From positions 83,756 through 126,756 of the forward strand of contig NZ_RAIF01000031.1 of assembly GCF_003671715.1 (NCBI RefSeq): a stretch of DNA of 43,001 bases, in the 5' to 3' direction. This document shows, piece after piece, positions 32,162-40,602 of this stretch. The DNA comes from Streptomyces sp. E2N166. Lineage in GTDB: Bacteria > Actinomycetota > Actinomycetes > Streptomycetales > Streptomycetaceae. The notes below the pieces were generated by a model, which was not told the DNA's origin, made no database searches, and saw only the letters and a list, made by a program, of their open reading frames with translations. The position numbers were made by a program, and so were the translations under genes. The stretch's first letter is position 1; the number at the start of each line of letters is the position of its first letter.

Positions 32162-33835
32162 TCACGACGGGTTGAGGCCGTGGCTGCGCAGCCACGAGAG
32201 CGGGTCGATCGCCGAGCCGCCCGAGGGGCGCACCTCGAAGTGCAGGTGCGGTCCGGTCGAGTTGCCCGAGTTGCCGGAGAAGGCGATCGCGTCGCCGGCT
32301 TTGACGGTCGTACCGGAGGGAACCTGGTAACTGGAGAGGTGGCAGTACCACGTCTCCGTGCCGTCCTTCGCGGTCACGATCATCATGTTTCCGTACGCGC
32401 TGTTGTACTGCGTGCGGACCGTGCCGTCGGTCGCGGCCATCACCGTCGTGCCGTACGAGACGGGGAAGTCGATGCCGCTGTGCACGGACATCCAGTTGAT
32501 GCCGGCCTGGCCGTAGTACGCGCTGAGGCCGTGCTGGGCGACCGGGAGCGCGAACTTGGGGCGCAGCCGCTCCTTGCGGGCCGCCTCCTCCGCCGCCCGC
32601 CTCTTCTCGGCGGCCTGCTGGGCCTTGAGGTCGATGCGTTCCTGCGTCCGGCTGGCCCGGTCGGCGAAGTCGTCGGCTCCGGCGGCGAGGCTCGTGAGCT
32701 GGGTGTCCAGCTTGTTGTTGGCGGTGGACGGCTTCACCGGCGCGGCTTCCGCGCCGCCGCCCGCGTCCGCCGCGGAGGCCGTGGTCTCCGTGCCGTCGTC
32801 GCCGGTCAGGCCATCGACGGAGGCGGCGGCGATACCGGCGACGCTCATCACGCAGGCCGACGGTACGGCGATGGTCATCAGTGCCGAGCGCTTGGCGGGC
32901 TGGCGGCGGCGGGAACGCGACCCGCCGCGGGAGGCGGTGCGTGCGGCAGGGATCAGGGCGGCCGGGGTGGCCTCTTCCTGGCCATCCAGGAGAACGGTCA
33001 CGGTGGGGAGTTCGCCGGTGGCGGCCAACCCGTCGTCGTTCGGGCCGGGTTCGTCGGCAGCGGGTTGGGCGTCCGTCGCGGTGTTCTCCGGCGTCTCCGG
33101 CGTCTCCTCCGGTGCCTCCGGTGTCTGCGCCGTGGTGCCGTCGGAGTTCCACTGCGTGGCGTCGTAGGCGCCGGTGTCGAACGCGCCGGTCGCGAACGTG
33201 CCGGTCCCATAGGCGCCGGTCTCGTAGATACCGGTCTCGTAGGTACCGGTCTCGTAGGTACCGGTTTCCAGGGCGTCGGTCGCGAGCGTGCCGGTCGCGA
33301 AGGTGCCGGTTTCGAAGGTCTGCGTGCCCCAGTTCCACTGCTGGGTCCCGTCGGACGGATCGCCCGACTGGCCCGGCTGGGACCAGGCGCCGGTGTCCCA
33401 CTGACCGGTGGCCTCGACGCTCGTGGCCTGCGATGGCACGGAGGCGGGCTGCGGGACGTCCGCCGTCCACGTGGTCGTGTCGTAGGCGCCGGTGTCGTAG
33501 GCGGCGTGGTGCTGAGCCGCGTGCGCGTCGTAGTTCAGCGACTGCCCGCTGCCGGTGGACCACTGGGTGGCGTCGTAGGAACCCGTGGTGTCGTACGAGC
33601 CCGTGGTGTTGTAGCCGCCGGTGTCCTGCCCCGGGAGGCTCCCGAAGAGAGGGTCGGCGTCGAAGGTGGCCGTGGCGGAGGCGCCGGTGGCGAAACCAGT
33701 GGTGTCGTATCCGCCGTACGTGGTGAGGTCGCCGTACTGGGCCTCCCCTGTGCCGTACGACGCGTACTGCGCCGGATCGGCGTCGGAAGCCGAGGCCGGG
33801 GTGGTCATGGTCCCCGACGGGTGACGGTCGTTCAC
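32162..33835 (-). CDS. Membrane-anchored M23 (LytM) peptidase with long TG-rich tail
   Basis: A 557-residue type II membrane protein. The first 300 residues are disordered and presumably cytoplasmic, rich in Thr/Gly/Tyr/Asp, with a block at about 170-222 of five-residue repeats (ETGTY, ETGIY, ATGTF). One membrane helix follows a basic patch near residue 314 (SALMTIAVPSACVMSVAGIAAASV), then a coiled coil (SRTQERIDLKAQQAAEKRR). The C-terminal M23 domain has HSGIDFP (about residue 452) and PHLHFEVRPSG (about 529), the full zinc-ligand and catalytic set, so it should cut peptidoglycan cross-links outside the membrane. GTG 33835 has AAAGAGAAG upstream; ATG 33808 is an alternative. A large disordered inner tail is not usual for M23 enzymes. 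Confidence 0.88.
   Translation of the reverse strand: MNDRHPSGTMTTPASASDADPAQYASYGTGEAQYGDLTTYGGYDTTGFATGASATATFDADPLFGSLPGQDTGGYNTTGSYDTTGSYDATQWSTGSGQSLNYDAHAAQHHAAYDTGAYDTTTWTADVPQPASVPSQATSVEATGQWDTGAWSQPGQSGDPSDGTQQWNWGTQTFETGTFATGTLATDALETGTYETGTYETGIYETGAYGTGTFATGAFDTGAYDATQWNSDGTTAQTPEAPEETPETPENTATDAQPAADEPGPNDDGLAATGELPTVTVLLDGQEEATPAALIPAARTASRGGSRSRRRQPAKRSALMTIAVPSACVMSVAGIAAASVDGLTGDDGTETTASAADAGGGAEAAPVKPSTANNKLDTQLTSLAAGADDFADRASRTQERIDLKAQQAAEKRRAAEEAARKERLRPKFALPVAQHGLSAYYGQAGINWMSVHSGIDFPVSYGTTVMAATDGTVRTQYNSAYGNMMIVTAKDGTETWYCHLSSYQVPSGTTVKAGDAIAFSGNSGNSTGPHLHFEVRPSGGSAIDPLSWLRSHGLNPS
33170..33322 (-). repeat. 15-base coding repeats in the M23 gene
   Basis: Ten or so imperfect copies of a 15-base unit containing ACCGGT or GCCGGT on the plus strand, such as TCTCGTAGGTACCGG, encode the pentad E/A-T-G-T/A-Y/F. 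The clean period makes it prone to length change by slippage. Confidence 0.8.
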
Positions 33836-33991
33836 CAACTTCTCTTTCGCCTCGACAACAGGGGCTGCCAGAGCAGTGCGGCGACTGTACCCGGCGGTAT
33901 ACGGGCACGACAATCTTCGTCAGGTTTCACGCGCGAAGGAAACGGGCAATCGGCCGTGTTTTGGGGGACGGCGGGCACGAGTTTGGCTTTG

Positions 33992-34011
33992 TGTTCGATG
34001 TTTGTTCGATG
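33992..34011. promoter_or_regulatory. TGTTCGATG direct repeat upstream of the M23 gene
   Basis: TGTTCGATG occurs at 33992-34000 and 34003-34011, one helical turn apart, in the 230-base gap between the lipase stop and the M23 start. It may be a regulatory site; nothing else is seen in the gap. Confidence 0.3.
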
Positions 34012-34065
34012 CTGAACGGGTTGTGTCCGCCGAGTTCCGCGGTCTTCGCGCCGTCTCAGGGCCGT

Positions 34066-35019
34066 TCAGGCGACCGTCAGGCCACCGTCCCGCTTTCCGG
34101 TCTCCGGGTCCGCCTCCGGCGCGTCGGTGTCGAGCGCCTGGCGAATTCCGGTTGCCACGGCGGGGTGCACGGGCAGCGCGAGGTGGCCGATGCCGCTCAC
34201 CCGTACGTTCTGCACGGTCAGGTCGGGGTGGTCCAGGCAGGCGGTCTCCAGCGGGTCCATCACGCGGTCCAGGTCGCTCCAGAAGCTGACGAACTGCGTA
34301 CGGCAGCCGGGCGAGGGGCGGGTCAGCTCCTCGAGTACCGCCGAGCCGGGGCGCATCTGGCGCACGATCGGGTGCGCGTTCGCCAGCGGGACCACCCGAG
34401 TGCCGGTGTGGGGGGTGCCGAGCGTCACGAGTGTCCGGACACGGAGGTCTCCGGCGAGGCGCTGCACGTAATAGCGCGCGATCAGCCCGCCGAGGCTGTG
34501 TCCCACGATGTCGACGCGCTCGCTGCCCGTCCGCTCGCAGATCTCTTCCACTTGCCGGCCGAGCAGCTCGGCCGCGGTGCGGATGTCGCAGGTCAGCGGG
34601 GAGTAGTTCAGCGACTCGATCTGGTGTCTGCCGTGCTGGGCCAGGCTGCGGCGCAGGAGGAGGAAGACCGAGCGGTTGTCGATGAAGCCGTGTACCAGGA
34701 CGACCGGGGGGCTGGTGCGGGCCGGGAGGCGGGGAGTGGGAGGAGAGGGCTGCGGGTCCTGGGACCCCGCAGTCGGGAGGGCGCACGCCGGGCGGCGCTC
34801 CTGGATGATCCCCGAGGGATAGAGGAGAAGGTGCCCGGCGAGGATCGCGACCTCCAGGGCGCTTGCCTTCAGGAGGGTCAGGGAAAGCCCCGTCAGCCGG
34901 CCCGGGAGGGCCGCCAGCTCCGGTAGTCCCAGTCCCGGTAGTCCCGGTGGTCCCGGTAGCCCTGGCAGGAAACGCTGACAGAGCTGGAGAAGGGGCAGTG
35001 CTGCCGTGGTGACCTTCAT
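34066..35019 (-). CDS. Lipase/esterase-like alpha/beta hydrolase
   Basis: A 317-residue hydrolase. The oxyanion region is VVLVHGFIDNRSVF and the nucleophile elbow GHSLGG (VDIVGHSLGGLIARYY). The Asp is likely in the MDPLE region and the catalytic His in VSGIGHLALPVHP. The N-terminus has a Pro/Leu/Gly stretch with collagen-like triplets (GLPGPPGLPGLGLP, residues about 19-32) and then a hydrophobic helix (LTLLKASALEVAILAGHLLLYP), which suggests membrane attachment. The family acts on lipid or ester substrates; the substrate here is unknown. ATG 35019 follows a strong AGGAGGT. It is transcribed toward the M23 gene, with a 230-base gap between. Confidence 0.85.
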   Translation of the reverse strand: MKVTTAALPLLQLCQRFLPGLPGPPGLPGLGLPELAALPGRLTGLSLTLLKASALEVAILAGHLLLYPSGIIQERRPACALPTAGSQDPQPSPPTPRLPARTSPPVVLVHGFIDNRSVFLLLRRSLAQHGRHQIESLNYSPLTCDIRTAAELLGRQVEEICERTGSERVDIVGHSLGGLIARYYVQRLAGDLRVRTLVTLGTPHTGTRVVPLANAHPIVRQMRPGSAVLEELTRPSPGCRTQFVSFWSDLDRVMDPLETACLDHPDLTVQNVRVSGIGHLALPVHPAVATGIRQALDTDAPEADPETGKRDGGLTVA

Positions 35020-35537
35020 GGGCCGACCTCCTGTCGGCACGCGCAGGGACGCCTCTGTCCCCCGTGTGCCCTCGTGGAGAGCCGTGACACCAGTGATTGG
35101 TGATGTTTGCGAGGTTTGCCCGTGCGGGCGTGCCGATATGCCGCGTCAGCGCTCTGTGAGCCCTGTGAGCCCTGTGGTGTCGGTGATGCGGCGACGAGGC
35201 CCGCTGCTGCCCTGTCCTGCCCTCGCTGCGGCTCTCCGTGCGCGTGTTGCCGCCGCGCCCCGGAACTGCTCGCGGCGAACGTGTCCCACCGTGTGATTTC
35301 CCCCTCTGTATCCACCGTGAAACTGCCGGTTGCGGGATGCTGGCGATAACGTTCGTTCACTTCCCCGGACGATGTGGTGCGGGGCGTCTGTGCCGCGGAG
35401 GCGTGCACTTTGCGCAAGCGGTGCACGATCCGTGCGCGGATGGGCGCCTCGTGTGCGCCGTGCTGCTGTGTACGGCGTCGGCGAAGTGTGCGGTACTTGT
35501 CGGTACGGATGGATGTAGTCGCTTCATGGAGGCAGTG
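35020..35537. other. 518-base divergent intergenic region
   Basis: This region lies between the divergent lipase and icmB genes. Small open frames exist but show no family resemblance or RBS. The segment has TG-rich short repeats (GAGCCCTGT twice near 35158-35173). TTGTCGGTA at 35497 resembles the damage-promoter box but lacks a correctly placed -10. No RNA gene is recognised. Confidence 0.5.
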
Positions 35538-35954
<417 letters not shown>

Positions 35955-36080
35955 CCACCCGGCCTCCGGCGGCGCGGGCCGCGCACGATGCCGGTGCCTG
36001 CGGACGACTGCCCACGGGTGCCGACACGACACGGCCGGTGGCGGCAGCACGAGGCCGGCGTCGGCGGCCCAGGGCCTGCT

Positions 36081-36111
36081 GGGTCGCGGGTGGCGCGGGT
36101 GGCGCGGGTGG
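36081..36111. repeat. 9-base tandem repeat in a convergent gap
   Basis: TGGCGCGGG is repeated three times with flanking part-copies, between icmB and the DUF5691 gene (gap 35955-36149). No other feature is seen in the gap. Confidence 0.7.
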
Positions 36112-36149
36112 CACCTCCGGGTGCCGGGCGGTGTGGTCCGCCCACGGCC

Positions 36150-37790
36150 TCAACGCCGACGCTCCTCCTGACCCGCCCCCAATTCCTCGGCCATCGCGGC
36201 ACGCAACCGCAAGGTCCTCACGAGCCGCTGGAACGCCTCCGCCCAGTACCCGCCGGCGCCCGGCGACGCGTCCTCCGGTTCGTCCGGTATCGCCAGCAGG
36301 CCATCGAGGCGGCCCGCCTCCGAGGGGTCGAGGCAGCGCTCGGCCAGCCCCATGACGCCGCTGAAACTCCATGGGTAGCTTCCGGCGTCACGGGCGATGT
36401 TGAGCGCGTCGACCACCGCCCGTCCGAGCGGCGGGGCCCACGGCACCCCGCACATCCCGAGCAGCTGGAAGGCTTCGGACAGACCGTGCGTCGCTATGAA
36501 CCCGGCGACCCACTCGGCCCGCTCTCCGGCGTCGAGGGTCCCGAGCAGTTTGGCCCGCTCGGCCAGGGACACCGCGCCCGGCCCCCCTGCCTCGGGTGCC
36601 GTGGGCGCTCCCAGCAGCGCCCTCGCCCACGCGCCGTTCCGCTGCCGTACCGCGGCCCGGCACCACGCGGCGTGCAGGTCGCTCCGCCAGTCGTCCGTCA
36701 CCGGCAGGGCGGCGATCTCCTCGGGGGTACGTCCACCAAGCCGTGCCGACCAGGTCCCGAGCGGGGCCGCCTCCACCAACTGGCCGAACCACCACGACCG
36801 TTCCCCCCGCCCCGAGGGCGGCTTGGCCACGACGCCGTCCCGCTCCATACCCGCGTCGCACTCGTGGGGCGCCTCGACGGCGATCGCAGGTGGGGACAGC
36901 GCGCGGTCGAGGGACACGCACGTCACGGCCCGCGCCGCCATCCGCGCGGCGAGCGCCGAGTCGGGCAGCGCCGACAGCAACTCCGCGGCCGTCGCCCGTA
37001 CGTTGCGGCTGCGGTCGGCCAGGGCCTGCTCCAGGAACGGCTCGTCCGCCTGCTCCAGCCCCGTTCGCAGCGAGTCGAGGAACATCAGCCGGTCCTCGGC
37101 CCGCTCGGTGGCCCAGGTCGAGGCCAGCAGCTCGCGCGCGGTGGCGGGATCGCGGGCGCGCAGGGCCGCCAGCAGGGCCACCCGTTCGGCGAACAGACCC
37201 TCCTCCCAGAGCCGACGTACCCGCTCCGTGGCCTCGGGGCCGGGCAGTGCGGTGCCTCCGCCAGGCGTGGCGCGCAGGGCGAACCGCCAGTCCGGATTCA
37301 GCCGGGCCAGCCACAGAGCGCGGGGCCCCGCGAACGTCAGCGCCGCCGGACGCAGGTCCGTACGCCCCCGTGCCGCGTCCAGCAGGGCCGGGACCGCCTG
37401 TGGCGGTGCCGCGAATCCGCGGGCGTTCGCCGTGGCCAGCCACTGGGGCAGCAGTTCCATCAGGTCGGGCGCGGTGCCTCTGCGGCCGCCGCCCGCCGTC
37501 CCGGGCCGATCGGTGAGCAGCATCGTGAGCCGGTGGGCGGCCGCGGCCGGCAACGGGGGGCGGGGATCGTCGGGAACCGGTTCGGGGCGCCGGGCCGCGC
37601 GGGCCGGGCACAGGCCGGCGCGCCGGCGAACGGTCTCGGCCGCCGCCGCGTCCAACAGCTCCGCCGGTGCGCGCGGGCCGGGCTCGCAGCCCGGGGGAGT
37701 GCGCCGGTCCGTGCCGAGCAGCGCCGAGGTGACGAGTTCCTCCCAGACGCCCGGCACGGGCGCGTCCGCGGGAACGGGTGTCCTGGTCAT
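36150..37790 (-). CDS. DUF5691 protein
   Basis: A 546-residue soluble protein of helical, HEAT-like character (ELLASTWATERAEDRLMFLDSL, FLEQALADRSRNVRATAAELLSALP). Bacterial proteins of this kind are known to me as DUF5691. There is no signal peptide, membrane segment or recognised catalytic motif; helical repeats suggest a scaffold. ATG 37790 follows GGAAGGGAACCGC. It lies 44 bases after the SWIM zinc-finger gene on the same strand and should be co-transcribed with it from the divergent promoter at 39192-39273. The neighbours (SWIM, MoxR ATPase, DUF5682) recur together in actinobacteria in my recollection, suggesting one machine. Confidence 0.75.
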   Translation of the reverse strand: MTRTPVPADAPVPGVWEELVTSALLGTDRRTPPGCEPGPRAPAELLDAAAAETVRRRAGLCPARAARRPEPVPDDPRPPLPAAAAHRLTMLLTDRPGTAGGGRRGTAPDLMELLPQWLATANARGFAAPPQAVPALLDAARGRTDLRPAALTFAGPRALWLARLNPDWRFALRATPGGGTALPGPEATERVRRLWEEGLFAERVALLAALRARDPATARELLASTWATERAEDRLMFLDSLRTGLEQADEPFLEQALADRSRNVRATAAELLSALPDSALAARMAARAVTCVSLDRALSPPAIAVEAPHECDAGMERDGVVAKPPSGRGERSWWFGQLVEAAPLGTWSARLGGRTPEEIAALPVTDDWRSDLHAAWCRAAVRQRNGAWARALLGAPTAPEAGGPGAVSLAERAKLLGTLDAGERAEWVAGFIATHGLSEAFQLLGMCGVPWAPPLGRAVVDALNIARDAGSYPWSFSGVMGLAERCLDPSEAGRLDGLLAIPDEPEDASPGAGGYWAEAFQRLVRTLRLRAAMAEELGAGQEERRR

Positions 37791-37834
37791 GCGGTTCCCT
37801 TCCGCCGGCATTCCGTTCTCATACGTGGGGCGGG

Positions 37835-39184
37835 TCAGCACAGCGGCACCGCCCCGCCCGGTCCGGCCGGCCATGCCGTCAGCGGAGTGAAGCCCCGGTG
37901 GCCGCACTCGCCGAAGACCTTGACGGGTGCGCCGCCCGACAGGGCGACCAGGCGCCACAGGCCCGGACGGTTTCCGGCCGCCGGGGCGAGCGGCAGCGCC
38001 GTGTCCCGGTCGGCGTCCGCCAGTTGCCAGTGGTCGCCGTCCGGCACCGGGACGACCTGATCCAGGGTCACCGGCACCGACTCCAGCCACGGGTCGTCGC
38101 GGAGAGCCTCGCCGTAACGAACGGCCGCCTGGGACGTCGTCGCCCCCTTCGGGCGCAGCTCCGTGGGGGCGGGCGGCGCGAACTGCTCTCCCAGGGCGGC
38201 TCGCTGCTGCCCGGCGCCCGGATACGCCGACACCTCCGCATCAAGGGCCAGCCCCACCGGCAGTGCGGGTTCCGGGGCCCGGCCCGCGGCGCCGTAGGAG
38301 AGGAGCAGCACGGCGCGTTCCGTCTGTGCGCCGTACAGCCAGATGCGACGGGTCGTCAGCCGCGTGTCCGAGGTGTCGTACTGGGCGAGGACCAGCCAGC
38401 GGTCCCGTACCGCAGGGCCGTCCGCGGACGCCGACAGGCCGACGCGCGCACGGACCGTCGCCGCCAGGCCGTCCGGCAACTGCTCACGGCGCAGCCAGCC
38501 CTGGTCGAGAAGGTGGAGAAGGGCGCACTCCTCCAGCAGGCGGACCGGCCATCCGGATCCGGACGAGGGTATGGCGCCCAGCTCCCGTACACGCGCGGCC
38601 AGCCCCGATGCCTGGGCGTCGACCATGCGGGCCGCCGTCTCCTCCCACAGCTCATAGCCCGCCTGCTCCGCGCCGGCCAGGCCGCCGCGCAGGAGGTCCG
38701 TCAGGCGCTGCTCCAGCTCCGTCGCGCCAGCGGTGATCCGCCCGGCCCGCTGCTCCGCCCGGCGCCGCGCCGCCTCGGGATCGGCGGTCCCTGCCCCGGA
38801 GCCGCCCGCCGTCCTCTTCTCCTCCGCGCGCTCGCGCCGTCCGGCGATCCACCGCTCCGCCCAGTCCGGCGCCTTGGCCCCCGCCACCACACCGTCGCCG
38901 ACCGCCCAGAGCAGCAGTAGCCCGAGCGCGTGCTTGCACGGGAACTTGAGGCTCGGGCAACCGCACTTGTACGCGGGCCCGGACATGTCCGAGACGTCGA
39001 CGACCGTCTGATACGGCTCGCTGCCGCTGCCCTTGCACAGTCCCCACACCGCCCCCTCGTCGGAACTCCCCACCTCGGACCACGGCCCTGCCGCGCCGAG
39101 TCTGCCGCCCGCTCTGCGTGACGCGGCGTCAGGCGCCAGTGCCAGCACCTGGTCCGCAGTCCAGCGCACCCCCTGCTGAGTCAT
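37835..39184 (-). CDS. SWIM zinc-finger protein
   Basis: A 449-residue protein. A SWIM motif CxCx(6)CxH is complete at residues 74-85 (C74, C76, C83, H85; KCGCPSLKFPCKHALG), in a domain that opens with RWTADQVLALAPDAASRRAG. The rest is helical then mixed, ending RGFTPLTAWPAGPGGAVPLC. SWIM domains bind DNA or proteins and occur in recombination-related factors. The ATG at 39184 lies only seven bases from the -10 of a DNA-damage-type promoter, so it is probably leaderless. It leads an operon with DUF5691 and is divergent from the MoxR ATPase operon. Length and the SWIM position match the family found beside MoxR clusters. Confidence 0.8.
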   Translation of the reverse strand: MTQQGVRWTADQVLALAPDAASRRAGGRLGAAGPWSEVGSSDEGAVWGLCKGSGSEPYQTVVDVSDMSGPAYKCGCPSLKFPCKHALGLLLLWAVGDGVVAGAKAPDWAERWIAGRRERAEEKRTAGGSGAGTADPEAARRRAEQRAGRITAGATELEQRLTDLLRGGLAGAEQAGYELWEETAARMVDAQASGLAARVRELGAIPSSGSGWPVRLLEECALLHLLDQGWLRREQLPDGLAATVRARVGLSASADGPAVRDRWLVLAQYDTSDTRLTTRRIWLYGAQTERAVLLLSYGAAGRAPEPALPVGLALDAEVSAYPGAGQQRAALGEQFAPPAPTELRPKGATTSQAAVRYGEALRDDPWLESVPVTLDQVVPVPDGDHWQLADADRDTALPLAPAAGNRPGLWRLVALSGGAPVKVFGECGHRGFTPLTAWPAGPGGAVPLC

Positions 39185-39191
39185 GCCATCG

Positions 39192-39273
39192 AAGGTAGGT
39201 CCCGCCACTGACAATCGATCGACCGAGAGCGTTTGTGCAGGTCGGAGCGATTGTCAGTGGCGTGGTGCACCGT
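39192..39273. promoter_or_regulatory. Divergent DNA-damage promoters in a perfect inverted repeat
   Basis: CGCCACTGACAATCG (39203-39217) and CGATTGTCAGTGGCG (39248-39262) are perfect 15-base inverted copies, 30 bases apart. Each holds TTGTCAGTGGC. On the minus strand it is followed by six bases and TACCTT (39197-39192), an exact match to TTGTCAGTGGC-N6-TAnnnT; on the plus strand by six bases and CACCGT (39268-39273), one base off. This is the promoter class of Streptomyces recA and of PafBC-controlled repair genes in mycobacteria. Confidence 0.72.
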
Positions 39274-39315
39274 GGATGACAGATCGAACCGGCCGAGCTG
39301 GAGGGGGAATCAGCC

Positions 39316-40500
39316 ATGCCCGTGTCCGCGGGACCGAAGCCCGTTGAACCGCCGTCCGTGGAACCGACGCCCGTGGAACCGCCGTCCGTCGACCCGGACC
39401 GGAATGGGGCCGAGCCCGGGGCGGAGGCGTTGCGGCCGCACGCCGAGCACGCCTTCGCGGCCGAACTCGCCGCGCTGGCCGCGCAGGACGACCGCCCTCG
39501 CCCTGCCCGCTGGAGGCTGTCGCCGTGGGCCGTCGCCACCTACCTGCTCGGCGGCACCCTGCCCGACGGCACGGTGATCACCCCGAAGTACGTGGGCCCG
39601 CGCCGCATCGTCGAGGTCGCCGTCACCACGCTCGCCACCGACCGCGCCCTGCTCCTGCTCGGTGTGCCCGGCACCGCGAAGACCTGGGTGTCGGAACACC
39701 TCGCGGCGGCCGTCAGCGGCGACTCGACCCTGCTGGTGCAGGGCACGGCCGGCACACCCGAGGAGGCGATCCGCTACGGCTGGAACTACGCGCAGCTCCT
39801 CGCCCACGGCCCCAGCCGCGACGCGCTCGTGCCCGGCCCGGTCATGCGGGCCATGGCGGACGGCATGACCGCCCGGGTGGAGGAACTGACCCGTATCCCG
39901 GCCGACGTGCAGGACACGCTCATCACGATCCTGTCGGAGAAGATCCTGCCGATACCTGAGCTGGGCCAGGAGGTGCAGGCGGTCCGCGGATTCAACCTGA
40001 TCGCCACCGCCAACGACCGCGACCGCGGGGTCAACGAGCTGTCCAGCGCCCTGCGTCGCCGCTTCAACACCGTGGTGCTGCCGCTGCCGGAGACCGCCGA
40101 GGCCGAGGTCGAGATCGTCTCCCGCCGCGTCGACGAGATCGGCCGCTCCCTCGACCTGCCGTCGGTGCCCGACGGCATCGACGAGATCCGCCGTGTCGTC
40201 ACCGTCTTCCGCGAGCTGCGCGACGGACTGACGAGTGACGGGCGTACGAAGGTGAAGTCGCCCAGCGGCACGCTGTCGACGGCCGAAGCCATCTCCGTCG
40301 TCACAGGCGGCCTCGCGCTGGCCGCCCACTTCGGCGACGGGGTGTTGCGGTCCGGCGACGTCGCCGCCGGCATCCTCGGCGCCGTCGTCCGCGACCCGGC
40401 CGCCGACCGCGTCATCTGGCAGGAGTACCTGGAGACGGTCGTCCGCGAGCGCGACGGCTGGAAGGACTTCTACCGGGCGTGCCGGGAGGTGAGCGCGTGA
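39316..40500 (+). CDS. MoxR-type AAA+ ATPase
   Basis: A 394-residue AAA+ protein. After a Pro/Val/Glu repeat-like N-terminus (EPPSVEPTPVEPPSVDP) comes the ATPase core: Walker A GVPGTAKT (116-123, K122), a Walker B region that reads ARVEELTRIP in place of the usual DEI, sensor 1 FNLIATANDRDRG, and the arginine-finger stretch LSSALRRRF. MoxR ATPases act as chaperone-like remodelling engines, usually with a VWA-domain partner; the partner may be just past the window. ATG 39316 has GGAGGGGG eight bases upstream. It should be made from the damage-type promoter at 39251 and is followed 102 bases later by the DUF5682 gene. Confidence 0.85.
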   Translation: MPVSAGPKPVEPPSVEPTPVEPPSVDPDRNGAEPGAEALRPHAEHAFAAELAALAAQDDRPRPARWRLSPWAVATYLLGGTLPDGTVITPKYVGPRRIVEVAVTTLATDRALLLLGVPGTAKTWVSEHLAAAVSGDSTLLVQGTAGTPEEAIRYGWNYAQLLAHGPSRDALVPGPVMRAMADGMTARVEELTRIPADVQDTLITILSEKILPIPELGQEVQAVRGFNLIATANDRDRGVNELSSALRRRFNTVVLPLPETAEAEVEIVSRRVDEIGRSLDLPSVPDGIDEIRRVVTVFRELRDGLTSDGRTKVKSPSGTLSTAEAISVVTGGLALAAHFGDGVLRSGDVAAGILGAVVRDPAADRVIWQEYLETVVRERDGWKDFYRACREVSA

Positions 40501-40602
40501 ACGGCATGCGGAGGCGGACGCCGCTTCGGACGGGTGCCCCCGTGGCCGGCACGACGGGGGACGACGGGGATTCGAGCTGGACCCGTAGGCGAGGGGGACG
40601 GC

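Noticed and set aside
33170..33322. Regular repeats in the M23 gene as a CRISPR array
   Set aside because: The unit is 15 bases with no unique spacers, the frame is kept, and there are no cas genes.
35497..35518. TTGTCGGTA upstream of icmB as a third damage promoter
   Set aside because: The ninth base differs and the hexamer eight bases on is TGTAGT, without the required A at position two; icmB has no repair role.
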